Assembly (NCBI GenBank): GCA_027485575.1 | Contig: JAIXQU010000166.1 | Coordinates: 1-42,229 of the forward strand | Origin: Cytophagaceae bacterium | GTDB lineage: Bacteria; Bacteroidota; Bacteroidia; Cytophagales; Flexibacteraceae | DNA: 42,229 nt | Direction: 5' to 3' | In this document: in pieces, positions 36,701 to 42,229 of the stretch | How the letters are laid out: the number at the start of each line of letters is the position of its first letter | Position numbering within the stretch: the stretch's first letter is position 1 | Notes under the pieces: generated by a model | What the model was told of the DNA's origin: nothing | Seen by the model: the letters and a program-made list of their open reading frames with translations, nothing else | The model's database searches: none | Made by a program: the position numbers and the translations under genes

Positions 36701-37770
36701 GGAGCCGTGTGCACAACCCCTGTTCCATCTTCTGTGGTAACAAAATCGCCCAATATTACCCGAAAAGCAGGTTCAATTGGCTGCACATAAGGCATGAGTT
36801 GCTCGTATTCAATTCCTTCCAAATCAGAACCTTTACAATCTGAAACCACTTTCCAGGGAATCATTTTATCCGCCGGTTTGTAAGCAGAAAAGTCACCATC
36901 TTTTCCATTTTCAGGAAAATAAGATGATACTCTATCTCTGGCGCAAATAACTGAAATTGGCAAATAGGTGTAGGGATTAAAAGTTTCAATTAACTGATAA
37001 TCAATGTTTTTTCCAACGGTCAAGGCCGAATTGGAAGGAAGCGTCCAAGGCGTGGTGGTCCAGGCAAGGACGAATGCTTCATTTTCTGTTTTTTGGAATA
37101 AGAAATTTGATTTCTCGTTTTTCTTCACCTTAAACTGCGCCACAATGGACGTGTCCTTGACCTCTTTGTACGTCCCTGGTTGATTCAGTTCATGAGAACT
37201 TAACCCTGTTCCAGCAGCTGGAGAATAAGGCTGAATTGTATACCCCTTGTATAGCAAACCTTTGTCATACAGCTTCTTAAGCAGGAACCAAAGTGATTCA
37301 ATATAATCGTTTTTATAGGTAATGTATGGGTCTCCAAGGTCTACCCAATACCCCATCATTTCGGTAAGTTGGTTCCATTGGTCGGTAAATTTCATTACCG
37401 CCTCGCGGCATTTCTGGTTGTATTCTTCAACTGAAATTTTCTTTCCGATGTCATCTTTGGTGATGCCCAATTCCTTTTCAACCTGAAGTTCAATTGGCAA
37501 ACCATGGGTATCCCAACCTCCTTTTCGTTTTACCTGCTTTCCCTTCAAAGTTTGATACCGGCAAAAAATATCCTTAATGGTCCTGGCCATAACATGGTGG
37601 ATTCCAGGCGTTCCATTTGCAGAAGGTGGGCCTTCATAAAAAGTAAAGGTTTCCTGACCTTCCCGACTGGAAATAGATTCCTCAAAAATCTGGTTTTCCT
37701 TCCACCAGGTTAGTATTTCTTCAGATATTTTATAAAAATCAGGATTTGACAGTTGGGGATAAACACTCAT
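33790..37770 (-). CDS. ileS: isoleucyl-tRNA synthetase with in-frame DUF559 nuclease insertion
   Basis: 1,326 residues, against about 1,120-1,150 usual for Bacteroidota IleRS. The class I signature is GIHH at 56-59 (SANGTPGIHHVMARTIKD), a GxHH variant of HxGH. WFDSG is at 792-796 and KMSKR at 873-877, followed by the anticodon-binding domain and a C-terminal region. Between EEICIGSV (535-542) and ELDLHRPF (761-768), where relatives have a short linker, there are about 190 extra residues: a translated double palindrome (575-604) and a DUF559/Vsr-like domain (630-735) with NPTEAEEVLW (638-647), FRRQ (659-662), VDF (670-672), EIDGEYH (682-688) and VIRFTNEEVL (711-720). The frame is open throughout and no intein junction motif is visible, so a fused protein is expected. 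Upstream are a -7 element and a 5' hairpin. Confidence 0.93.
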   Translation of the reverse strand: MSVYPQLSNPDFYKISEEILTWWKENQIFEESISSREGQETFTFYEGPPSANGTPGIHHVMARTIKDIFCRYQTLKGKQVKRKGGWDTHGLPIELQVEKELGITKDDIGKKISVEEYNQKCREAVMKFTDQWNQLTEMMGYWVDLGDPYITYKNDYIESLWFLLKKLYDKGLLYKGYTIQPYSPAAGTGLSSHELNQPGTYKEVKDTSIVAQFKVKKNEKSNFLFQKTENEAFVLAWTTTPWTLPSNSALTVGKNIDYQLIETFNPYTYLPISVICARDRVSSYFPENGKDGDFSAYKPADKMIPWKVVSDCKGSDLEGIEYEQLMPYVQPIEPAFRVILGDFVTTEDGTGVVHTAPTFGADDFRVAQQNGIPPIMVSGEDGKPIPLVNKQGRFVKEVKDYALEPVKEQYLTDAEKQSDRIKQGRDKYLSVDERIGIQLKTENKAFNVQKFDHPYPHCWRTDKPVLYYPLDSWFIRTTAVKDKMIALNKQINWKPESTGTGRFGNWLENLVDWNLSRSRYWGTPLPIWRTEDGKEEICIGSVAQLVELVRQANKSGKLNEAQTTKNEEFLLLAEPHPKSLSGGEGLEIHDGNVPLSSGEGLGVRSEYQEPRTWLKFIATTGPKTWNNLKGFARDNRKNPTEAEEVLWQTVRNQALGVKFRRQHAILDFIVDFVSIPLKLVIEIDGEYHLDPYFKEYDQLRTEFLNANGFEVIRFTNEEVLQDLNKVKGTIIQKLKKSAGQDNVELDSILPLPRNRDEVKVELDLHRPFVDHIVLVSPTGKPMNREADLIDVWFDSGAMPYAQWHYPFENQEVFHKNFPADFISEGVDQTRGWFFTLHAISAMLSDDAEINNELSPAFLNVVSTGLVLDKNGEKMSKRTGNVINPFEAIQKYGPDPVRWYMITNSNPWDNLKFNLDGITEIRNKFFGTLSNTYNFFALYANIDGYKVQENNRLPYSSLTEIDRWVLSKLNSLVEEVDGYYAEYEPTKAGRAIQDFVCDHLSNWYVRLGRKRFWRGEMTENKQAAYETLQHCLLTVSKLMSPIAPFFGEWLYKAMMDVSDEVKSVHLAYFPKSDKAAINPGLDAAMGLAQRTSSLVHSLRKNHKLKVRQPLGRMLVPVVSKEFRANLEKVEDLILSEVNIKKLEYIEDTAGLVEKSAKPNFKKLGKSLGPKLKAFGDLVAGLTQNQINQYEKTGSLEVDLDGQKMTLVAEDLEVRSESIPGWVVANDQEITVALDLAISDELRMEGIARDVVNRVQNQRKDMGLEVMDRIKIRFEKANNDLITKALEANREYICIETQANSLEIVEISGLDQILELDELSVNFDIVKS
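35566..35883 (-). mobile_element. DUF559 (Vsr-like) endonuclease domain inserted in ileS
   Basis: Residues about 630-735 of the IleRS chain. They match the DUF559 pattern of small PD-(D/E)XK/Vsr-like nucleases: NPTEAEEVLWQTVRN, then FRRQ, VDF, a central EIDG followed by H688, a DQLRTEFL helix and VIRFTNEEV. All charged positions usually conserved are present, so the nuclease fold looks intact. Such domains occur as solitary genes and next to short palindromic repeats in many bacteria; here one sits inside an essential enzyme with no stop codon on either side. Confidence 0.8.
35959..36048. repeat. composite palindromic element translated within ileS
   Basis: Two arms, 35959-35992 and 36016-36048, are imperfect reverse complements of each other, both outer ends being CCTCACCC/GGGTGAGG-like. 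Each arm is itself a hairpin: CCCCTCTCC-GGA-GGAGAGGGG at 35971-35991 and CCCTCTCC-TCC-GGAGAGGG at 36017-36035. The 23 bases between the arms are unique. On the minus strand it encodes PHPKSLSGGEG and PLSSGEGLGVRS, peptides I recognise as the usual translation of this kind of dispersed palindromic repeat. It is G/C-rich against its surroundings. No second copy is in the window. Confidence 0.85.
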
Positions 37771-37793
37771 GCTTGAAGCTTTTTCAAAATAAA

Positions 37794-37816
37794 CCCATAG
37801 ATGGCTTATCTACGGG
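37794..37816 (-). promoter_or_regulatory. 5' hairpin of the ileS transcript
   Basis: On the minus strand CCCGTAGAT pairs with ATCTATGGG over a 5-nt loop (AAGCC), 9 pairs with one G-U. It falls at the predicted 5' end of the mRNA, so it may stabilise the message or modulate ileS translation. Confidence 0.45.
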
Positions 37817-37820
37817 CTCG

Positions 37821-37828
37821 CAAAAATA
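37821..37828 (-). promoter_or_regulatory. candidate -7 promoter element of ileS
   Basis: The minus strand reads TATTTTTG, an exact TAnnTTTG match; predicted start near 37814, leader about 44 nt. No convincing -33 TTTG was found. Confidence 0.45.
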
Positions 37829-37910
37829 GTGAAAAGGAAGGAAAGGACTGTTTTATAAGGAAAGATTGATTTCACTTAGTCAAAGTTTCCATGTTGTAAA
37901 GAAAGATTTG

Positions 37911-37961
37911 AAAAAAAACAAGCCAGTGTCGCCATAGATTGGAAACCAAAACAGCAGGCTT
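37911..37961 (-). terminator. weak candidate terminator of the TonB receptor gene
   Basis: On the minus strand AAGCC (37961-37957) can pair with GGCTT (37924-37920) over a long loop, followed by G and eight T (37918-37911). The T run is good but the stem is short. Confidence 0.3.
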
Positions 37962-37995
37962 ATTCCAGATTGACCAAAAGGAAAAAAACAATAAC

Positions 37996-40461
37996 CTATA
38001 GCTTAACAGAAACCCCAACTAAAAAATTCCTGCCAGCCTGAGGATAATAAAAATTTTCAGTAATGCGCTGGCCACCAGAAATATAACCAAATGTATATCC
38101 ATTTGTTTCATATTTTGAATCTAGTAAATTGTTCACCAAAACCTGAATAGATGCTTCTTTTATGAAGGGAAGATACAATCGGTAAGACGCCCGGAAATTC
38201 AAAAATTGGTAGGGATTTAAGGATTTGTTTTGAGACCCTGTATTGTCCAAAAAGGACCTGCCTACAAATTTTGCCATCAAGCCCGCCTCAAGATTTTTGA
38301 CCGGGTTCCATGATAGCTCAGATGCTGAAATGAAATTGGGTGTAAAAGCGATGGGCGTATTTTTTAATCCTTCTTTTTTTTGCTCACCCGTTTCATTGTC
38401 ATAGTCATCTATAAAATAGTTGAAGTTGGCAATGATGTTTCTGCTCAAAGCCAGGTTCCCGGAAATTTGAATTTCAGGTAGAATTTTATAGACTATATCC
38501 ATTTCAATTCCGGTACGGTAGCTTTCACTTACATTGCTTCTGATATATGCCCCGACGTCATTGATCTGACCTGTAAGCACAAGCTGATTCCTGTAAAACA
38601 TCCCATAAAAGTTAATGGCGGACCTGACCTTATTTTTTTCAAATCGCCAGCCAGCCTCAAGGTTATGAAGAACCTCAGATTTTGGTCGGCTCTGTGGACT
38701 GGAATTTACGAAATCATCTCTGACGGGCTCTCTCTCTGACCTTGCATATGAAAGATATACATTTTGGTGGGTTGACAATTGGTAGGTCAAACCGGCTTTG
38801 GGATTAAAAAAAATGAAATTTACAGATTGGGTTGTAGAATTCAGATTTTGGTCAAATCCCAAAAAACTATAATAAATATACCTCAACTGAAGATCGCCAT
38901 ATAACCTAAGGGCAGGTGTAAGTTGATATCCTATTTTGGCGTAATTGGAAACATCCGTTTTCCGGGCATTGTTAAAATAATATCTGAAAGTATTGTCCTT
39001 TAAAGTAGATGCTTTTGCCCAGACTATGTATCCAAAATGGTCCCCAATGTATTGGTTTGCAGAGCCGCCAAAGGTGAAATTTACTTTTTCCTTTTGGTAT
39101 TGAATTGAATATGTCGTTCCAAAAAAATGATTGTCCAGCCAGCGCTGTCTAATCAAATCTGTTGTTTGTAAAGTATCTCCTCCAATAATGGGTTGCTGGA
39201 TGCCATAGTCCAAATAGGATTGACCAACCTTAAATTCTTCATAATATCCCCTACCTCTGGTATAGTGCAATGCGGTATTTAAAAACCAATTTTTCCCAAT
39301 GTCATAACTATAAAAAAGCTGATAGTGATTTTGCTTATAATTGTCTGTTTGATTTTTATAAGTGAATGAATTGTAGGTCCTCGGATTAGAATTCACCAAC
39401 AAGGAAGAATCTGAAGATGTTAAAAAGTTTCTTGAAATATAATCCAGCAATTCCACGCTATTTCCCCTCAATCGGGCCTCCGGAATTCCATTCCAGGCCT
39501 GGTAGGTTTTTTCAGATCCGGAAATCATATTGAATTTAAGAATACTCTTTTTTCCATAATAACCACCTGATATGTAGCTACTTTTCAGGTCTGAATTTCC
39601 CCTGTCTATAAAACCATCAGAAGATATTCCTGAAAGCCTTGCATCAATTGCCCATTTTCCATTAATCAAACCTGTTCCAAGCAATACATTGTTTTTCAGC
39701 GTATTGAAGGACCCAAATGAGTTATTGGTTTCGGCATAAGCTTCCCTTCTTAAAGTACTTGTTTGAAAATTAAGACTAGCCCCAAATGCCGCAGATCCAT
39801 TGGTGGAGGTTCCAACACCTCTTTGAATCTGAAGATTGCTTACCGAAGAAGCAAAATCGGGCATGTTCACCCAAAATAAACCATGTGATTCGGCATCGTT
39901 TACGGGAATTCCATTCATGGTTACATTGATTCTTGTTGCATCGCTTCCACGTATGGAAATGCCGGTATATCCCACTCCGCCTCCTGCATCTGAGGTACTT
40001 ACCACCGAAGGGGTCATTTGTAACAGGATTGGAATGTCCTGACCAAGATTCACTTTTGCGATATCTTCTTTGTCAATCATGGTGCTTGTTGTCGGGTCGA
40101 GGGCATTACTTCGGGTGGCCTTCACGATAATTTCATCCGAAATCGAATTTTTTGGCTGAAGATTGATTTCAAATTCCTGATCAGCCTTCAGACTAATTTT
40201 TTCTGAAAAAGGAAAATACCCTACCAAATTGGCCTTCAGAACATAATTTCCGGATTTTAAATTAGAGAATTCATACTGGCCTTCCTGGCTGGAAATAACC
40301 TGCTTTCCTGTGCCTTCTATTCCAATAAAAACGGCTTCCAGATAAATCCCTGTGGAAACATCCTTTATTTTTCCTTTTAAAGTCAATTGACCATAAACCA
40401 ATGGAACCGACGAAATGAAAAGAAGGACACAAAAAATTTGAGATTTTAATCTTTTAAACAT
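37996..40461 (-). CDS. TonB-dependent outer-membrane receptor, thiamin-type (TPP-riboswitch controlled)
   Basis: 821 residues. A signal peptide (IFCVLLFISSVPLVYG) is followed by a carboxypeptidase regulatory-like beta-sandwich (about 23-105, LTLKGKIKDVSTGIYLEAVF and GQYEFSNLKSGNYVLKANLVGY), a plug domain (about 120-230, with ITLILQ-type strand, GISIRGSDATRINVTMNGIP and LQIQRGVGTSTNGSAAFG) and a C-terminal 22-strand barrel ending FYYPQAGRNFLVGVSVKL. It takes up a ligand across the outer membrane using TonB energy. The leader is a TPP riboswitch, and Bacteroidota receptors under THI elements are known (omr1-type), so thiamin or a precursor is the likely substrate. The ligand specificity is inferred from regulation only. 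No inner-membrane transporter follows within the operon. Confidence 0.92.
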   Translation of the reverse strand: MFKRLKSQIFCVLLFISSVPLVYGQLTLKGKIKDVSTGIYLEAVFIGIEGTGKQVISSQEGQYEFSNLKSGNYVLKANLVGYFPFSEKISLKADQEFEINLQPKNSISDEIIVKATRSNALDPTTSTMIDKEDIAKVNLGQDIPILLQMTPSVVSTSDAGGGVGYTGISIRGSDATRINVTMNGIPVNDAESHGLFWVNMPDFASSVSNLQIQRGVGTSTNGSAAFGASLNFQTSTLRREAYAETNNSFGSFNTLKNNVLLGTGLINGKWAIDARLSGISSDGFIDRGNSDLKSSYISGGYYGKKSILKFNMISGSEKTYQAWNGIPEARLRGNSVELLDYISRNFLTSSDSSLLVNSNPRTYNSFTYKNQTDNYKQNHYQLFYSYDIGKNWFLNTALHYTRGRGYYEEFKVGQSYLDYGIQQPIIGGDTLQTTDLIRQRWLDNHFFGTTYSIQYQKEKVNFTFGGSANQYIGDHFGYIVWAKASTLKDNTFRYYFNNARKTDVSNYAKIGYQLTPALRLYGDLQLRYIYYSFLGFDQNLNSTTQSVNFIFFNPKAGLTYQLSTHQNVYLSYARSEREPVRDDFVNSSPQSRPKSEVLHNLEAGWRFEKNKVRSAINFYGMFYRNQLVLTGQINDVGAYIRSNVSESYRTGIEMDIVYKILPEIQISGNLALSRNIIANFNYFIDDYDNETGEQKKEGLKNTPIAFTPNFISASELSWNPVKNLEAGLMAKFVGRSFLDNTGSQNKSLNPYQFLNFRASYRLYLPFIKEASIQVLVNNLLDSKYETNGYTFGYISGGQRITENFYYPQAGRNFLVGVSVKL

Positions 40462-40505
40462 GATTTTTCTTTAACCTTGGTAGTATAAAAATATTTGACT
40501 ACAGG

Positions 40506-40533
40506 CCAAATTGTCCATTTGAATGGCATTTGG
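40506..40533 (-). promoter_or_regulatory. candidate expression-platform hairpin of the TPP riboswitch
   Basis: A nested stem: CCAAAT/ATTTGG (40533-40528 with 40511-40506) outside and CCATT/AATGG (40526-40522 reading with 40519-40515) inside, with a 2-nt loop. It lies between aptamer and start codon (40461). There is no T run right after it, so control of translation or an anti-terminator partner is as likely as termination. Confidence 0.45.
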
Positions 40534-40539
40534 AAGAAA

Positions 40540-40619
40540 AATCCTTTCCCTTCGCCAGCATTACCTGGATCAGGTTCAACGGGTATGATCTCAGCCTTTT
40601 CGGCACCCCTAAGTCGGGA
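40540..40619 (-). ncRNA. TPP riboswitch (THI element)
   Basis: On the minus strand the aptamer shows in order GGGGTGCC, GGCTGAGATCATACCC, GTTGAACCTGATCCAGG, TAATGCTGGCG and AAGGGA, the hallmark conserved blocks of the thiamin-pyrophosphate riboswitch, including the GCTGAGA and ACCTGATC motifs. P2 (GGG/ACCC), P3 (GCC/GGC) and P4 (CCAG/CTGG) can be drawn. It is the only element in the 322-base region between the receptor and the divergent sigma factor, apart from promoters and hairpin. It should lower receptor expression when TPP is abundant. Confidence 0.96.
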
Positions 40620-40620
40620 G

Positions 40621-40628
40621 CAAATGTA
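40621..40628 (-). promoter_or_regulatory. -7 promoter element of the riboswitch/receptor transcript
   Basis: The minus strand reads TACATTTG, an exact TAnnTTTG match directly upstream of the aptamer; transcription would begin near 40614 at its 5' strand. The -33 region is only T-rich. Confidence 0.5.
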
Positions 40629-40783
40629 ATTCGTTTTTTTTTGAGAAAATTTAAAAACCAGGAAAAGAAAATTATATTTTTTTAATTTTCAATTGACTAT
40701 CAAAGGGTTACTAAAAGATTAAAATTTCATTGTAACCAAATGACAATCTTTCGCCACTATGGTAATACTTTGTACAAAGAGAA

Positions 40784-41344
40784 ATGAACATAAAGCCTCA
40801 TCAGGAATTTTTGGCTGCTTACAAACCGATGCATAAACGGTTTGTAAAATACTGTGATTCAGTTTCTTATGGGATTATGGAATCAAAAGATTTGGTTCAG
40901 GAAACCATTCTGGTTGTACTTCAAAAATGGGAACAATTCCAAAAAAAGGAATCACTTCCAGCATTTATGATTGGCACGGCGTCAAACCTGATCAAATCAC
41001 AATTGAGGAAAATGCAAAGGCAAACAAGGTTGGATTTAGAAAAGGAAGCCATTAAAAAAATGGAATCTAAAACCCAAAATCCGGAATTGGCTTATGACCT
41101 GCATTTGCTACACCTTGCTTTGGAAAAGCTCTCTGAAAAGGAAAAAGAAGGTGTTATTTTATATGAAATATCAGGTTTTACTATAAAGGAAATTGCTGAA
41201 ATTCAGCAGGAAACAGCGTCTGCCATCAAAACTCGATTAAGCCGCTCCAGACAAAAACTAAAGCAAATACTGCAAGATGATATATCAGAATTATCTCCAA
41301 AAAAATCCGCCCTCTTGCTTTACTCTTTATTTATGGCTTTATGA
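40784..41344 (+). CDS. RNA polymerase sigma factor, ECF-type (sigma-70 family)
   Basis: A 186-residue two-domain sigma factor. Region 2 (about 8-80) includes ESKDLVQETILVVLQKWEQF, the -10 recognition/core-binding helix. Region 4 (about 110-165) has LEKLSEKEKEGVILYEISGF and the helix-turn-helix TIKEIAEIQQETASAIKTRLSRSRQKLKQIL for -35 recognition. The region 2-4 linker is short and no sigma1.1/3 is present. The stop overlaps the next gene by 4 bp, typical of ECF sigma with its anti-sigma partner. The start ATG is the first plausible one; a TAATACTTTG stretch at 40763-40772 might be part of its promoter but would leave almost no leader. Confidence 0.88.
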   Translation: MNIKPHQEFLAAYKPMHKRFVKYCDSVSYGIMESKDLVQETILVVLQKWEQFQKKESLPAFMIGTASNLIKSQLRKMQRQTRLDLEKEAIKKMESKTQNPELAYDLHLLHLALEKLSEKEKEGVILYEISGFTIKEIAEIQQETASAIKTRLSRSRQKLKQILQDDISELSPKKSALLLYSLFMAL

Positions 41345-42156
41345 AAAAGTATTCAATAGAAGAGGCTCTGAATGAGCTCAGGGAAATGCCTGAGTCGATA
41401 AGTTTTGAGGAAGTGGCCCAAATTGCAGCTGTTTCATCTGTTTCTGTCCTATCTCTTTTTGGAGCTTTTAAATTGACAATCAAATATTTACACTTTAAAA
41501 TAATAATTCCTATGTTGTTTGCTACTTCCACAGCTTGCATCGCCATCTGGTATGCCAGCCAGTCCTTTTCTCCTGTTTTGCCACAAAATGGCAATCCAGA
41601 AAAACCGCTTGCCGAAAAAAAATCTGGTCCCACTGAAATGGAGAAAGATTCTCCTTTGATTCAGGCCAGTATGGGCGATTCTGCAAAAAGAAAAAAAATG
41701 GTCAAAAAGGTTGAAATCAGAACGATTCAAAACAACAGTTCCAAAACCAATGAAAATGCAGAACTTCCCCCTCTCCCACCTCTTCCGCCCTTACCACCTG
41801 CTGCTAAAAATGCTCCAAATTCTGGTAATTCTAAAACGAAAACCACGATTACAGAAGAAAGAAAAGTCACAATACAAGGAGGAGTTGAGGAAAGTGCTCC
41901 TGGTGAAGACCCATTTATTGCGGCACTACTGGAATACTTAACAAAGGAAGGATTGATAGGTAACCAGCAAAATTTTTCTCTGGAATTAGACCACAAACAT
42001 TTGGAAGTGAATGACAAAGAAGCCACCCAAAACCAGCATGAAATGGCCATGAAAATTTTTGCTGAACAAGATGGTCAGGTGTTTTCCAAAGGTTCTGAAA
42101 TAGAGGTAAGCAGAAAAAAAGGCAATTGGTCAATCTCTAAAAAGATTGAGGATTAG
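41341..42156 (+). CDS. membrane protein with proline-rich linker, putative anti-sigma partner
   Basis: 271 residues, not assignable to a named family. The N-terminal cytoplasmic part (1-50, SIEEALNELREMPESISFEE) is followed by one TM (about 52-72, IIIPMLFATSTACIAIWYAS), so the rest should be periplasmic. That part is Lys/Ser/Glu-rich, has a Pro-Leu stretch (PPLPPLPPLPP, about 142-153) that would form a rigid spacer, and ends with a charged region (DPFIAALLEYLTKEGLIG, then HEMAMKIFAEQDGQVF). Overlap of 4 bp with the sigma gene and the N-in/one-TM topology suggest an anti-sigma-type regulator, but the N-terminus lacks a recognisable zinc-binding ZAS motif. The function is therefore inferred from context. 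Confidence 0.72.
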   Translation: MKKYSIEEALNELREMPESISFEEVAQIAAVSSVSVLSLFGAFKLTIKYLHFKIIIPMLFATSTACIAIWYASQSFSPVLPQNGNPEKPLAEKKSGPTEMEKDSPLIQASMGDSAKRKKMVKKVEIRTIQNNSSKTNENAELPPLPPLPPLPPAAKNAPNSGNSKTKTTITEERKVTIQGGVEESAPGEDPFIAALLEYLTKEGLIGNQQNFSLELDHKHLEVNDKEATQNQHEMAMKIFAEQDGQVFSKGSEIEVSRKKGNWSISKKIED

Positions 42157-42229
42157 TTTATTTTTGTATTCCAATCTTACCCTTCTTTATTTTAACAATT
42201 GGCTAATCAGTATCAATTGACAACCAAAC

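Noticed and set aside
41727-42050. 107-codon minus-strand frame in the membrane-partner gene
   Set aside because: Gly/Arg stretch is the antisense of the Pro-Leu repeat; the plus-strand gene is coupled to the sigma factor.

Overview
The window looks like chromosomal DNA of a Bacteroidota member, probably Cytophagales-like. The evidence is a type IX secretion (T9SS) sorting domain and a PorT homologue, a TonB receptor with a carboxypeptidase-like N-terminal domain, several exact TAnnTTTG promoter elements, start codons without Shine-Dalgarno sequences, a fused E1 alpha/beta 2-oxoacid dehydrogenase and a Bacteroidota-type isoleucyl-tRNA synthetase. The genus cannot be fixed by eye. I found no tRNA, rRNA, CRISPR array or classical insertion sequence.

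Layout. 1-4.6 kb: a TetR regulator, a fused branched-chain 2-oxoacid dehydrogenase E1 and a convergent long-chain acyl-CoA synthetase, which together suggest acyl-CoA catabolism. 4.9-7.7 kb: an OmpR-type response regulator and histidine kinase with 4-bp overlap, then a small membrane coiled-coil protein and a 65-residue protein closed by a terminator. TTTAA/TTAAG boxes repeating every 11 bp lie before the regulator and again before the coiled-coil gene. 7.8-9.1 kb: a YvlD-like membrane protein and an outer-membrane barrel. 9.4-11.7 kb: an operon of a short-chain dehydrogenase, a Rieske-like lipoprotein with degenerate ligands, and ruvB. 11.7-13.4 kb: aspartate kinase followed by a CheY-like receiver.

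13.5-27.3 kb is one giant gene (about 4,608 residues) for a secreted repeat protein: signal peptide, five W-rich G8-like modules, at least ten copies of an FRxGI-type beta repeat, and a C-terminal T9SS type A sorting domain. 27.8-33.1 kb: a DUF985 cupin, yidC, a methionine-type aminotransferase, porT and ubiE. PorT belongs to the secretion machinery that would export the giant protein.

33.2-37.8 kb holds the most unusual locus. ileS encodes a 1,326-residue IleRS carrying an in-frame insert of roughly 190 residues. The insert consists of a translated double palindrome (35959-36048) followed by a complete-looking DUF559/Vsr-like nuclease domain. It sits in a variable segment just before the WFDSG motif of the catalytic core. 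The same IleRS has the permuted GxHH signature in place of HxGH. A PIN-domain toxin-antitoxin pair follows directly, with the antitoxin start 4 bases after the ileS stop.

38.0-42.2 kb: a TonB-dependent receptor under a clear TPP riboswitch (so a thiamin-type uptake receptor), then a divergent ECF-like sigma factor with a 4-bp overlapping membrane partner gene.
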